This document shows, in pieces, positions 12,015 through 24,786 of a DNA stretch of 64,000 nucleotides. A program made the translations under genes and the position numbers. Within the stretch, counting starts at the first letter, position 1. Every line of letters starts with the position of its first letter. The stretch comes from Amblyornis subalaris. Its lineage: Eukaryota > Chordata > Aves > Passeriformes > Ptilonorhynchidae. Under the pieces are notes generated by a model. It saw only the letters and a program-made list of their open reading frames with translations. It searched no databases and was not told the origin of the DNA. The stretch is taken from NCBI GenBank assembly GCA_018881555.1, contig JACAXG010000106.1, forward strand, positions 992,001 through 1,056,000, given 5' to 3'.

Positions 12015-13735
12015 AACCTTTGAGAAAACCTGTAAGTTGCTGCTATATGTTCCTTTTTTCCTGGTCTGCTTTTCTTATAAGACTGTTTTGGGGAGATGTT
12101 AGGCTAAGGAAGGATTAAGAAATCACGGGTACTAAGGCTGAATACTAATTCATTTCACGTTTCATCTGAATTTCCCAGCTCTTTCTGAAAGCATTTTACC
12201 CGCAGAAAGCACAATCATGAAGAAAAATAAAAGAAATCATTTCTTTTTGTTGTTTTCTTTATCTTTCCATAACTAACACACCTTATGGGTTCACAGTATT
12301 TCTGTAACTGCTCTTTTCTAGTGAAAGAGCCTAATCAACAAATACAGACTTGATGGAAACCTGGCCAGGAGCAGAGATTTGAGGGAATTGGTGCCATTTA
12401 CAGATAACAGAGTCCGTGGGCAGAAATCCTGCTCAATGGAGGGCCCAGGACCCCTCTGGAAGTGGGACATGATGACCTTTCCCTGCATCTGTAGTGCCGG
12501 TGCGGGACTGCTCTTCAGCAGCACTGCCTGCAGATCCTCAGAACCAACACCTTCCCGAAAATCTGCTGTCCCAGAGCTCACCTGTGTGCACAGCCCAGCA
12601 CAGGCTCCCACCCCGGGCACACCCTGAGTGGAAACACAGCAAGCGTGAGGCAGCAGAGTCTCTCACGGCGCGGGGGAAGCCTGATTAATCCCATAACGGG
12701 TGTTCCCCGACAAACCCTAATCACGATTGGCATTAGCTGGCATCATTACTTACTTCTGCTGTCTGTGATATTCCTCCAGGGGAAAAAAAAGTTTCCTGTT
12801 CTTTTCTCTAAAGGCTCAAACCTGCGTGCGTGGTCGCTGTCAGTGTCCACACATGTCAAAAGGTGCAGGGCATTTTCCACNGTACCGGAGGGAAGTGTAC
12901 AGCATTCCAAGACTCCAGTATTCCCAAGCATCCTCTGCTTTGGTCCATCAACAGACTAGGCTTAGGAAAACAATTTCATTGGAACAGGGGACACTGGAAA
13001 AAGATAAGTTTTCGCCATGAGATTGCAAGTGGGGACACTTCTCGTTTTTCTTTCTGAGGGAGGTCTTGGCTTGTGGTGGAACAACGAGAACTTAAGAGCT
13101 CCCAGGCATGTTTTTATGTAAATCAGACTTCACGCTTTATGTGAAGACACANTTTGGAATGTAATTTATTAGCGGGTCATTTTTTTTTCCTTAAAGTTGA
13201 GATTCTATTTCATGGAANACTGGCTTTTGTCAAAGCCTTTCTGTGTATCTCAACTTCCACTACTGTTTTACCTCCCTAATATGAACAGAAGGAGATGAAG
13301 GCTCATTAACAAGCATAAAGAAATTACAAGAGACAATGCTATCAGTTTTAAATTCACCAGCCATTCCACCTAACCTTTTCAATTATGGTAGCCTGCAAAG
13401 GATGCTTCAAAACGCAGGGGAAAACAGTTGCTATATACTCACAGATACACGAAGGAAAAGGAATCCTTTTCNCATGACTGCTGGCATGAGGATTATCCAT
13501 TATCACAGCTCTGCCTGTTCATGGCATCTCCATGGGGTTTGCCAAAGGTGTGGAACTGATAGGACAAGGTACCCCAAAGTGGAACCCAAAGAATCTTCTG
13601 AGCCACATCTCAGCTGTGCTCCCTGGCTTGGAGACTTCATTGCACAACACAGAGTACCAGAAATAAACTACAGGGATAACCTAAGTGGGAGAGAAGTTGC
13701 TAAAAGCCCACAGAGCTGAAGCACTGGAGATAGAA

Positions 13736-13942
13736 AGAATCATAGAATAGTTTGGGTTGGAAGGGCCCTTAAAGATCATCTAGTTCCAACCCATGTCCCA
13801 CTGCAGGAACACCTATCCCAGGTTCCTCCAAGCCCCATCCAGCCTGACCTTGAACACTTCCAGGCATGGGGCAGCCACAGCTTCTCTGGGCAGCCTGTGC
13901 CAGGGCCTCACCACTCTCACAGGGAAGAATTTTTTCCAGTTT
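13736..13942 (-). mobile_element. CR1 LINE fragment (3' end)
   Basis: Begins AGAATCATAGAATAGTTTGG (reverse complement of the CR1 3' tail) and continues through the 'CTAGTTCCAACCCATG', 'GGGGCAGCCACAGCTTCTCT' and 'CCAGGGCCTCACCACTCTCA' blocks to 'GGGAAGAATTTTTTCC', where it stops. It is a 5'-truncated minus-strand copy of about 205 bp covering 3'UTR only, and fairly well preserved. Confidence 0.95.
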
Positions 13943-16900
13943 TGTTTTTCCAGTTTTCCAGTTCTAGCACATAAACGTCACTTCTCTCTGTAAGCGAAGG
14001 GCACTGTCATCGAGGGAGACAGACAAAAGGTGGCTTTAATTTTCAAAACATCTGTCCTGACCTTGTCAATGTATTTGTGCTGCAGCAACAATTAAAAAGC
14101 TCTGGTTTGGGATTAGGGCTGGAGTAGGCTAAAAGTGCTGCACAAACAGCGATCCCAGGCAGATGATCCCCACAACAACCATTTCACAACCAAAGCATAA
14201 GGTGAGGCAGACACAACAGATGGGTGTAACAAAAGGGTAAAGCTGCACACCACGACAGTGAAATGATGATGATCAGTGCCACAGCCAGCATCCACAGCAT
14301 GCAAATGCACTTTTCTTATTCAGGATGCTGCAAATACCCCACCAGAGGCAAGTGTGAGGGAAGAACACGAGTGTGAATCTCTAATTGTGGCCAGAGCTCT
14401 ACAGAGCAGCCAACANAAAGAGAGAGAATTGCTTTAAGAAAAATTGAATAAGACTTAAGGGCAATGATATATAACTAAAGACATAGGAGGTGGCAAAAGG
14501 GAGACAATGACAGCACGTGGGTAGTAGGAGAACCCCTTAAAGATGAATAGTTGGTATTTCATGACCCCATTTTCCCCTGCTGTCAGTGTTTCTTCTCCCA
14601 GGCGCTCCAGCCCCTGCTATCTGATGTCTTTTATCCAAGAGTTTTTCAGTGGAAAATACACCATTCTTTCAATATTCAGGAGAAAGTTACCACTAATAAT
14701 AGAAAAGAAAACCTAACTGCTGTAGTATATTGGTTGTCATTCTTTGAGACTCACACGGCACCTGACTAAAAATCCATCTAATAGAGGCGTATTTTAGTCC
14801 AAAGGAGACTACAGTGCCATATAATCAGTGTAACTGTGCTTAGAACTCAGTCTGTCAATATGGGCTTTCAAAAAAAGTATTTCCAAGGGCTGCTTTCAGC
14901 CTGAAGGCTTTGGCACTTAACTTAATGCTTTTCTGTAGAATTTTTCCAATTGTAGTCCCACAAAGCAGCCTTCAGATGTATAAAGCACACGATCATCCAC
15001 ATGCACCTGTGGGGGGCTGGTTCCAGGGACTGCAGTTATGATCTGGGGGGGGAAATCCACATTTCACTGTTTTTTAAATAAATGATATCATCTTTACCCT
15101 ATAACAGCCATTCTCTTATCCTGCACACATCAAAATGCCACGTACACAGCAGAAAACAGAACCACCCATCAAGTGGATGGTGCTGATTTCCATTTCTTAC
15201 ACATCTCACCTTTAGATATGTGTAACTGCCTNTGCTCTACCAACACCTACTGCCCTGCATGTTTCAAAACACCCTTCTAACCTGCATTTATAGCAGATGA
15301 GATGACATCTCATGTCTTCAAATGTCAAGTTTTCTGCATATTTTGGAAAAGGAGGTATCCCTGTACAGCTAACTCTTCACAAACCCTGGAAAAGGAAGTG
15401 CAACGTGGGGTTTGATGAGAGGCAGGAAAACCATTGCCATCCACAGACATCTGCAGCCTTTCCAGCAGCACAATTATTCCCTGTCTTAAAAATCCACCAG
15501 CTCTTTTCCGGTGTGATTCCACTCAGGCGTGCGTTCCCCAGCTAGTTTGTTTTTCCTGTATCAAATTCACACTTCTTAAATGTCTGGTGTGGGGATTTTT
15601 TGAGGCATGTGCTGCATGATTAACTTTATCAAAACAGAAATCCACTGCTGTAGAGAGCACCTTCACTTGTATCTTCTGTTCAGTTAATGAATTGTGAACA
15701 AGGGAGGAATTTCATAATCAGGAGTGGTTCCAATTTTTCCATAACACCTACTACAAACAAATTACAGTCAAGTGGCTGCTTTCAGACCATTTAAGACAAG
15801 AGCTGAAGCCNGCTGAAAATTAGTGAGCATCCTTCCACCGGNTCTGGGCACAGCAGAGAGGACAGGGGAAGGCAGAGAAGCGGCCACTGGCCATAATGGT
15901 GGTGTCCAAGCCAGGTAGAGGGAACTTGATGTTGAATACGTCTCAGCTCCCAGCAGCTGACAGCTTGGGAGCACAATCTCCTGTGGCCTCTCACTGGCAC
16001 TGTATTGATAATAATTGACATGNATTGGTCCAACATGAAATGCTGAAGGGTAGAGTTTATTTCTGGCAAAGCGGCATTTAGCTTTGGAAAACACAGATAT
16101 AATTTCATGCATCTTTTCTATCTGTAAGGATGTGAATACAAAGGGGAGATTCACTTAGTGCCCATCTCTAAAAGAGAAAAAGAAGAATCATCTCAGTCAT
16201 TCAGTAGGAAAATGCTGTTTCTGTACCACCTACTCAGCCTGTATCTGTCGCTCTCTGTACCTGNACTCAGCCACCTACTGTCACCAGCCTGTGGGTGACC
16301 TCGTGGTTGTCCACAGCCAGATTTCCCCCCTCCCCATACTCCCCACGTGCCCCCCAACCCAGCACAGAGGGGCAGGCAGTCCATGACGCCTCCCTGCCTC
16401 CGAGCCCGACCTGCCCCAGAGGAGGATCCAACGCTCCCTGTTCATCCCAGAAATCACTCCTTGGAACCCTCCTCTCGGCCGGAACGGAGCCNTGTGGAGA
16501 CGCACAGCCAGAGGTTAAAGCACCTGGGCTGGGAGTCTGAGGACACTTTTATACAAAGACCTGCCTCGTGCCTTGGGGCAGCACCATGAGCTCTGCACCT
16601 CTGCCATGTGCTTCTGCAGAAGCTGATAAAATGCCCCATAGCTGCTCCGACAGCCACTGGCCACGATGAGCTTGACATCAGCACAAACAGCACCAGGGTC
16701 CAGGTGAGGGGATCGTGAGTTATCCTCTCAGCTCTCCCACTGACTGCCCGTGCTGTTTCTCTGCTCTAATTCTCAATAACCAAGGGCCCTCGCCCCTGCC
16801 AGGGCCCAGATCGCTGTAATTCACCAAATGTGCAGCTGCAGTGATGAGGGGGTGGGCAGGTCATGGGAGGCAGACCTGGAGCAGAGTCCTCACTGCTGCC

Positions 16901-17819
16901 AGGGAGACTCACATCATGCCCGTCTGCTCTTCCAGGAGCTGACAGAAGACGATAAGATCACTGCAGGGCCGTGGAGCTGGCTGGCAGGTCAGCCCATCAG
17001 CGCCAAACGAGGGCACGGAAGGAGGTCCAACAGCGCCTTTTTTTTGCACTGTACTTGACATCTGAGATTTTAATATTCATTCACTAATATTTATGCAATC
17101 TGGAACAACATAAATGATGTTACCTTGCACTGGGTGAAAGTCCCAGAGGGTAGAAGGCGGACTACAGTGAATGCTGTCTAATCACCCAATTAGTGAAAAA
17201 TTGTATTTAAATGAATTTGATGAACCAGGTGAGGTGTCAAAAGGAGTGTAAGATGCAAAACGAGCAACAAGGAGGTGAAACTGTAAGTTCATGGATCTTA
17301 TCACATGCTGAAGAACTTGTCCTATGCCACGGTTGATGAAATTAAAGAGGACAGCACAGGAGTTGTTATTCTGTTTATAGCAAGTGCGAGCCTGCTTAGG
17401 ATGGCTTTAGACCAGTCACGATTCGACCCAAAAATTGCATCCCTACAGTGAAGATGCCTCTTTTTCGAATGGTCAGCAATAAAATTAATTAGAGAAATCA
17501 GGGTTCTCAGAAGCTTCTGCCTGTTTGAATGCAAAGGCTTGAGTCCAACCCAAGCAATTAGGCAGCAACAGGCATTGCCATCAAACAGGTAATTCCCGAC
17601 TCTGATAGGAAATAAGTTGTTTTTTTTTTTTTTAAATTAACTTGTGAGTACTTTCTCTTATTTGCAGAATTTAGTAGCAGATAACTCATGAGGGTAAGTT
17701 TTAAGCAGAGACTAGACAGCCACAAAAAGCACTACCAAGATGCAACGTGAACCATTCCACACTCCTTGGTTTGCAAAAGTACAGCCAAGTCCTGGTAGGA
17801 TGATTAAGGAGGAGGAAAT
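13943..17819. other. non-coding stretch
   Basis: No gene or RNA recognised. Contains a G8 run at about 15,045-15,052, a GC-richer tract at 16,250-17,040 with many overlapping frames on both strands and no domain, and T14 at 17,620-17,633. The area around 17,140-17,230 has several TAAT/ATTA motifs. Confidence 0.65.
17620..17633. repeat. T14 homopolymer
   Basis: Fourteen T in a row. Its length in the assembly may be unreliable. Confidence 0.9.
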
Positions 17820-18135
17820 TAAAAAGAGCTTGGCCTGTTTAGCCTAGCAAAAATGAAGTCTGAGAGGGGATACAATTATTCTTTATAGGTGCATTTGGAA
17901 GTAAACAGCAGGGAGGGAGAAGAATTATTTAACTTTGAAGGCTGACACTCGTACAAGACCGAGTGGCCATAAACTGTTCATGAATAAATTTAGACTGGAA
18001 TTTAGGAGATTTCTGACAATTTGCAGACTTCCCAAACAAGGTGATACAGGCAAATTGATTTGAAAGAAAGCTTGATACATTCCTAGGAAAAAATAACATA
18101 GAGCAGAGATGATCTTGGAGGCAGAAATTAAAGTT
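17820..18135 (+). mobile_element. old CR1-type LINE fragment
   Basis: The sequence 'GAGCTTGGCCTGTTTAGCCT' followed by 'GAGAGGGGATACAATTATTC', 'GGGAGGGAGAAGAATTATTT', 'GAGTGGCCATAAACTG' and 'GAATAAATTTAGACTGGAA' follows the CR1 segment just upstream of the 3'UTR, where functional copies read GTTCAGCCTGG...AGGAGGCTGAGAGG. It has diverged strongly and trails off after about 18,100. It is probably an ancient CR1 subfamily; the subfamily cannot be set by eye. Confidence 0.65.
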
Positions 18136-19280
18136 TTCAATAGAGGATTCAGGAGTCTGATTTGTTGTGATTGTTGAGATTTGTCTAAAACAGACTTCAA
18201 AGCCTCGTGTGACCCTTTACATGGATGTCCCTGAGAGTTTGATTTTCTTGACCACACCAGACAGCTGCTCCGAGTATCAAATGTTCAGGATCAAGGAACA
18301 GTTTTCAAGGTGAAATGCTGTTTCTGGGATGAAAGTGACAGGTTAGTTTTGGAAGTCATGTTTCCTGGGATTTAGTAATCCTACTTTCTATCCTTGCAAA
18401 GACATGCTTTCCTCTACTGTGTAAAGAATTTTCCTGCTTTTAGTGATAAATAAAAGCAGACTGGACAGTTGTGTATTGGCCATTTGTGGAACAAATATAG
18501 ATTGGGTTTTTTTATGGTTACATGCACATTTTTCACAAAAATGTTAATTAATATATGGAGCCGAGTAATAGTGGCCAGTGCTACACTTGCCAGCAACAAA
18601 TTGTACGATCTAACAGCTCATTTACTTTGATCCCGTGCTCTGTTCCTTGCTCATTTTTGGATACAAATTATATGTGAAAACCAAGTTTTCTTCCACAAAA
18701 AAGGCTGNATGTAGGATGTTCACTCTAAGTACTTCTAAGCAACCCCGTGTTTTAAATTAACTGACAAGCCCTTTAACTACCTCCTGTAAAGGCTTGCCAG
18801 ACAACCACTAAGGTTTTTCCAAAGACTGACCACAATACAGTACATTTTTTAATTACGAAATACAAAAATCAAATCATAAAGGGATGCATTTGCGAAGCCG
18901 CATGGTTGGTTTTTTTTTTGCAAGCTCAGTACAGGTTTTGATCTCACGATTTCACACATTTGTTCAAACATATGCTTTTTCCTAATATTCCCTCATCCCT
19001 CCTAAACCCAGCACGTTTCACCAAAACATCTTTAAATATTTTTGCATACCCCTGCACTAAACCTGTTTTCTTTTCCAGCGCGTTTCAACACGGGCCACTG
19101 CCACAGCGAGGATTTTTGTGCAATCCATCAATCTCCCTACGTTATGAACATCAGTAACGACAGAAGAACCTTCCTGGAATTTTTCTTGCTTATTTGGAGA
19201 GGGGAATTGATGAATCTCATGATGTGTTCGAGCACAGCGTTCAGGGATTGATTAAGGCAGCCAGACAGAGGAGGCTGACT
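18136..19280. other. non-coding stretch upstream of the CpG patch
   Basis: AT-rich unique sequence with a short T run at about 18,909. No gene recognised. Small overlapping frames at 18,960-19,250 lead into the CpG-rich patch but show no domain. Confidence 0.65.
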
Positions 19281-19740
19281 CAGGTCCGCGATACCCCCCG
19301 CCAACCCGTGGAAGGGCTCGAGGACTCTTCCTCNCCCGGTGGAAATTCTGGCTGAAATTGATGGGTTATTCTAATTTATACAACACGAGATCCCTCTGTA
19401 ATCAAACCTGAATGGAGAAAAAAACAAGCAAAGAAGAAACTTGGCGAGAAGGAGAGTGACATTGACTCTGCGCCGCTCTCTCCTCCGGGGAGAAAGGGCC
19501 GAAGGAGCCTCCTACGCCCGCGTGTGCTGGGTGTAACACCCATCCGTCTTCCCAGATTCGCACAGCCAACCTCTGGAAGCCTCGTTCTTGCCTTTCTCCC
19601 CTCTTTTATTCCTCCTATTTAAGAAGCAGGGAGGCACGCAATGCTGGCGATGACTCCGCCGTCCCCCGCGCGGCACGCTCGGCAGCTATCAATGTCAGCC
19701 GCGCGCGCTCAAGGACTGCGGCGCACACACCGAGGAATGT
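19281..19740. promoter_or_regulatory. CpG-island-like patch
   Basis: By hand count there are about 30 or more CpG dinucleotides in 460 bases. Most lie in 19,440-19,730, with clusters CCGCGCGGCACGCTCGG and CCGCGCGCGCTC near 19,665-19,710. Local GC is clearly above the flanks, and observed/expected CpG in the denser half looks near 1, against marked CpG depletion elsewhere. TATTTAAG (about 19,616) and CTAAATATAAAA (about 19,757) are TATA-like. Such patches in birds often mark promoters, here perhaps of a non-coding RNA or an unseen first exon. No coding exon is apparent. Confidence 0.55.
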
Positions 19741-19860
19741 GTCTCCTGGCAGGATCTAAATATAAAATTATCCATCCAGCTAAAAAGTGTGTTAGCACAT
19801 CGATAGCAGAACCTGGCTTTTGCACCTACTAATATATAGGGTAAGATTAGATGCTGTGAC

Positions 19861-19997
19861 TTAAAAATTATAAAATAAATAAAATAAATTTTATTATATA
19901 AATATATAATATTTATATAATATAATATATAATATTTATATAATATTTATATAATATTTATATAATAATTATATATATAATTATAAAATAAATAAAA
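19861..19997. repeat. AT-only minisatellite framed by 19-bp direct repeats
   Basis: The whole span is A/T. The core, 19,885-19,978, is built of about five imperfect copies of an 11-base unit TATTTATATAA. It is framed by identical copies of AATTATAAAATAAATAAAA at 19,866-19,884 and 19,979-19,997. The core is also self-complementary over much of its length and could extrude as a cruciform. Confidence 0.9.
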
Positions 19998-20832
19998 CTG
20001 CAGGTTTTATTTACGTGTGACTGGGAAGTACACAGACTTCTATTCTTTTTAGCACTGTAGCCTAGAAATTCAGAATAGAGTACAAGAAAAGAGGGGGGAA
20101 AGATGAGTTATAGTTCTAACTTTTGTTTCAAATGAGGTACAAATGGATATCAGTCTCTCATCTGGGATACGAAAGGAAATAAACCCAACATCATTTACTA
20201 TCCACTGTAGGAGAAACAAACTCAATGCAGCAGTAACAACATTAAAACTGCAACATGTTCCAAGGCCTTATCATTTCAGAAAGTGCCTCCCTTTCAAGTG
20301 TCAGCCCTCCAGCACTCTGGGTCCTTATACCACGTTGTTATTACCAACCTCTGATTCTCCTGGATTCGGGAGCACGATAAAGGAGCTAATTAAGTAACAA
20401 CAGATCCATAGATTTTTTCCTGCCATCGTGTTAAAGACGTGACATCACAGCATCACTGTCTAAATATGCACAGGGAAGAGCCTCATCTCCCTGGCCCTGC
20501 GCACTCAGTGGGGAGCAGGGATGGACCTCCAGAGGACAGGCACCCCCAATTCCCTAGGGAGGATGACAGGGAGGTGGAAAACGGGAGCGTTGTTCTGCCT
20601 GCCTGAATAGGAGCAGACACACCAGGTTTTATTTTTTTACCCAATCCTATTGCATCGTTTTAGTTTCATTAATATTAAATACCTAATAAGCCAAAAAGTA
20701 GTAGTAGAGACTCATTTACTTTAAAATAACCACTTTAATAGTTTCTCTCATTCTACATAATTATAAAATTATTCCTATAAAGATGTATTTGAAGCTGTTG
20801 TGATTACCAAGCTTTCAGAAAGCCCTAAGCAT
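19998..20832. other. non-coding spacer
   Basis: Unique sequence. A cAMP-response-like TGACATCA lies near 20,441 and a purine-rich area at 20,500-20,590. No gene recognised. Confidence 0.6.
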
Positions 20833-21361
20833 AAAATCATAGACTGGTTTGAGTTTGGGGGGACCATAAAGAGCTTCTAGTTCCAACCCCGCTGCCACGG
20901 GCAGGGACACCTTCCACTATCCCAGGTTGCTCCAAGCCCCATCCAACCTGGCCTTGGACACTGCCAGGGATGGGGCAGCCACAGCTTCTCTGGGTGACCT
21001 GTGCCAGGGCCTCACCACCCTCACAGGGAAAAATTTCTTCCCAATATCCCATCTAACCCCACCCTTTGTCATTTTAAATCCATTTCCCCTTGTCACTCCA
21101 GACCCTTGTCCAAGGTCCCTCTCCAGGTCTCTTGGAGCCCCTTTAGGCACTTGAAGGGGCTCCAAGGTGTCCCTGGAGCCTCCTCTTCTCCAGGCTGAAC
21201 AACCCAACTATCTCAGCCGGGCTCCAGAGCAGAGGGGTCCAGCCCTTGGAGCATCTCCATGGCCTCCTCTGGACTCACCCCAGCAGCTCCACGTCCTTCT
21301 TCTATTGATGGCCTCAGAACCGGACACAGCACTGCAGGCAGGGTCTCATGAGAGCAGAATG
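20833..21361 (-). mobile_element. CR1 LINE fragment, longest 3'UTR copy in the window
   Basis: Starts AAAATCATAGACTGG (CR1 tail, reverse complement) and runs through the conserved 'GGGGCAGCCACAGCTTCTCT', 'TTCTTCCCAATATCCCATCT', 'TTGGAGCCCCTTTAGG', 'CTCCTCTTCTCCAGGCTGAA' and 'ACACAGCACTGCAGGCAGGG' blocks to about 21,361. It covers the 3'UTR and the last part of the reverse-transcriptase ORF region, on the minus strand and 5'-truncated. It keeps the internal CR1 stem-loop (21,131-21,166). Confidence 0.96.
21131..21166 (-). other. stem-loop inside the CR1 3' region
   Basis: CTTGGAGCCCCTT (21,131-21,143) and its exact complement AAGGGGCTCCAAG (21,154-21,166) enclose a 10-base loop. The stem is intact although the rest of the copy has drifted. 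I recall the same stem in CR1 consensus sequences. A role in recognition of CR1 RNA is inference. Confidence 0.7.
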
Positions 21362-24300
21362 GTTATCATCCAGACATAACTACTCAGCAGTAGGTAATCC
21401 ATGCTCAGAACTCAGATTTTCTCACAGGACACTAGCTCTCAGGAGACAGTCTCCCGAAAAAAAACCTGCCAGCTATCCAAATCCCAGCAATCCATCAGTT
21501 ATTCCAATACTACAAACTCCCTTCCATCACTAAAATGTTGCTGTGACACACTGATAGAAACTGCATGCTTTTCAGTTGCCTATTAATATCGTATCACAGA
21601 CAAAAAGGCATTAATCTAGAAACGGTTTCAAATGGGTAGGACTATGGGATCTGAACTAATGATTCATAAAATCATTTGCAGCTATTAGACTACAAGGATA
21701 AGTGCAGCTAGTGCTTTTATTTCAGTGCTTGGTGTGGCACCATCAATTTAAAATCTATCTCGTCTGCTGTGATGGATTTATGTGTGCAGTGGAACCCAGA
21801 GCAGCCTTGTCAGGGTTTTAAAATCTAGATTGCTATATACAATTACAGGTGTCACAATACGAGATAACAATCGGAGGCGCCGAGAGGAAAACTCCAAAAA
21901 TTCCCCTGCACGCCACGCGGGAAGGCAGCTGTTTAATATTCCTGCATCACCCCGTGATTATTTCACTTGATGGAAGTGATGTATTTTTACATAACTTGAT
22001 CTAAGGCTACATCCCTCANGAAAATGATCTGCAGCCTTGAAATCCCCGGGGATAAGGAAAAGTGAGAGGGATATTTTTAACGGGCAGATGTCATTGCCGT
22101 GGACGTTTCACCAGCTGTCAATACAGAACGTGTCGGCTGGGCTCTGTCTTGGAAAAACAGTTGAAAAGACCTCAGTTGGCAGATGTTTTCATTCTTAACC
22201 TTTTTCTGGAGTAGCAGAAAGGCAGAAATATGCAGTGCTAGGCATAACTAGCAGCAGTCACGTTATGGAGGTGAAAGCAGTCACCGAGCTGAAAGGAACG
22301 AGCTGGTTGGAGGACAAACCTCTCAGAGGACACACCAGGGTCCCTCTGGGCGCAGGTTGGGTCTTTGAGACCTCACAGCACTTTGCTCCCCCTCCCCAGT
22401 GCAACCTGACAGCAGCACCTCATTTCTATCTGTATAATAAATTAGATTAAATGGCTGGGGTGCCGGGAGACCCCAGAGCCCGAGGGATTGCCAACCTGAT
22501 GAAGACTTTATTTTTAAGTCACTAAGAGACATCCAATCATGGGAAGAGTAATGAAGAAATCATAATTGTCTGGAGACCACCTGGGGCTGACAGACACGTT
22601 CAATCCATTTTTCTGTAGGACAGACGTGTGAAACACAACACACAATACAAAATACACAGTTATCTGGGGCAAGGGCAACCTGTCCCAGGGAGGATTGAAG
22701 GGGCAGAGGGAGACATGANTCATTTCAGCCTTTTCAAAGAAATGGCCACCCAACCCAACAGCTAAGGCAGTCACTACAGGAAGATCACTCGAGCCCCTTC
22801 TTACAAGGGCCCTCACCAGGGTTTGGGGTTTTTGGGGCTGTTCATATTCTCTGGCACTTCTTTGTGCTGAGGATGCTGAAAAAAATAAGCTCCAGTGAGG
22901 ACAGAGAGCNTATGTCTGGCAGTATGAAAACTGCAAATGTGCTTTCTGAGGACTTTCATTCAGCAATGTTTAAACTTAATTAAATTATTTGTATTGTGCA
23001 ATTAATTATGCTAAACTGCCTAAGCCTTGAATGAATGTACTTTGCCTTTTAATCTAAATAAAACACATGCATGGAAAACCAGCAACAGCAGAGAAGTCCA
23101 CAGCTGCTGCCAAGACCAGCAGAATTTGAAACTCACGTGGTCTTTCAGGAGCACTGCTGAAAAAACAAACAAACCAGGGAAAAAACTCAAACTGCTAGGA
23201 AAGGAGAAAGTGCATATGACATTTTGTCAGGATAAAAAACACCTTGTTATTCGGTCACCAGGAGAAATTAAATGGTCTTTACCAGAACTTTCGAGCTGCC
23301 CAGAAAGTTTTTTCCACTGTCAGTTCAAGAAATAGTAAGAAAACAAAAGCTTCTTTTGAGGTTCATCATCTTTGTCCCTNACATCTTGCCCAGGGAAGAA
23401 AACCCGAAAGGTCAGAGCCACTGAGCTGCCTGCTTCGACCAGCTGGTCTGCTGGGAAGGAGCCATCAGTGGTTCAGAGCTCTGTAACAAAGGACTCGGTG
23501 CTTACTTTGGGAGCAAGGAAAGATTTGGGAAGTCTCCTCTTTTTTTTGAATGAGAGGAATGAATCAGCCTATGCAGGTCTGTACCNGATTTGAAATTACA
23601 GAAGAGCTTTATACACACACAACCTCATTAGCCTCTTACAAGAGTAGCTGTCATTTTTATTCCAATATTATGACTGTAATGCTGAGGCTGGTTAATGCTT
23701 CAGATATTTAATCACAGAGTACAAACCATAATTGTTCTGTTTCTAATATGTCTCTGACCTCTGTCCTCCAGTGATAAACTGTGTGATGGGTTTTCAAAAT
23801 ACATAAATGTGTGCCGATTTTCACAGACATTTACTTAAAAATAAGTATNTGAAAATATTTTAAGAACTTACATTAAGCATTTCTATTAAGACAAAAATAC
23901 TGCAAGGTTTTGAGCTATACACGGAGACATCTTTTCAAAATTTTTAAGACTACTGGGAAAGAAACAGAAGTGCCATTTGCATATTGAACTGGCCATTTCT
24001 ATATAGGCAGTTAGGGGATGATATTAAAATGCCCTCTGGTTGCTCTAAAAGAGACACCAATGCTAAGATCCAGTAAAGTCTTTCATCTTCTTAGGCACAT
24101 TTGGATCTTGCAACCAGTACTGAATCAATGTTTGTGTAAGAAGCCTCTCTAACATCTCATTCACTTGATAGGTCCTTTGGGGCACAATATTGTTCCTTCT
24201 GCTATTATGGACCATTGCCTTCAAACACTGTGACATCTGTGGTACATGATTACCAACTTCCTGGGCCAAATTAGTCCCTGGTGTAAATTCCTCGGATCTG

Positions 24301-24786
24301 ATCAAATCATGCCAGGGTGANTCTGACTCTTTGCCTTTCCACATTTCTTCTCAAAACTTAAAGAGTGCCAATGGAGCAATCCTTCACCTGCNTTTTTTTT
24401 TTNCTAAATAAATAAGACCAGAAAAATTTAGAGGCTTGGAAAGGATCATTCAAGTAAAATCCAAATTATTATTATTATTTTGTGTTTAATTCCCAGTTTT
24501 CTACATGGGAGCAGTCATTACAAATTTTCTCTCAGAATGTAAAGCAGAAAAAAAATCAAGAAGTTTCAGACTAATTGGAGCTTGATATTTCTTTAACTCT
24601 TTTGGAAAGAAGCCTAATACCCCGACTGTGCTTTCGAGTGTGGATTCTTTGGGAGACAAAATAAAATGCAGAAATCCAGATGGGAAAGAAGAGGAGATGC
24701 TTCGTGCATCCTTAGGGAGCCTTACACATCTCTTTAAAGAGCACTTTGGAAAGAAGGCTATATTTGGAACCAGACAATAATTTCNG
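21362..24786. other. non-coding stretch
   Basis: No gene recognised. It holds an antisense frame at 24,063-24,344 (93 codons) of unclear meaning, the short ATT run at 24,465-24,480 and an N-interrupted T run near 24,392-24,403. The 150-codon minus frame at 22,514-22,966 contains two Ns and no domain. Confidence 0.65.
24465..24480. repeat. (ATT)5 microsatellite
   Basis: Five uninterrupted ATT units followed by T. Confidence 0.85.

Larger units (their letters stand above)
11301..13735. other. non-coding stretch
   Basis: No gene recognised. Holds the pyrimidine-rich run 11,911-11,948 and the palindrome at 11,997-12,014. The segment 12,360-12,680 is GC-richer with short overlapping frames on both strands and no domains. 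Confidence 0.65.

Noticed and set aside
19861..19997. TATA boxes in the AT minisatellite
   Set aside because: TATA-like strings are unavoidable in pure AT repeats and carry no information here.
22514..22966. 150-codon minus-strand frame
   Set aside because: Contains two Ns, and no domain, signal or family resemblance is visible.
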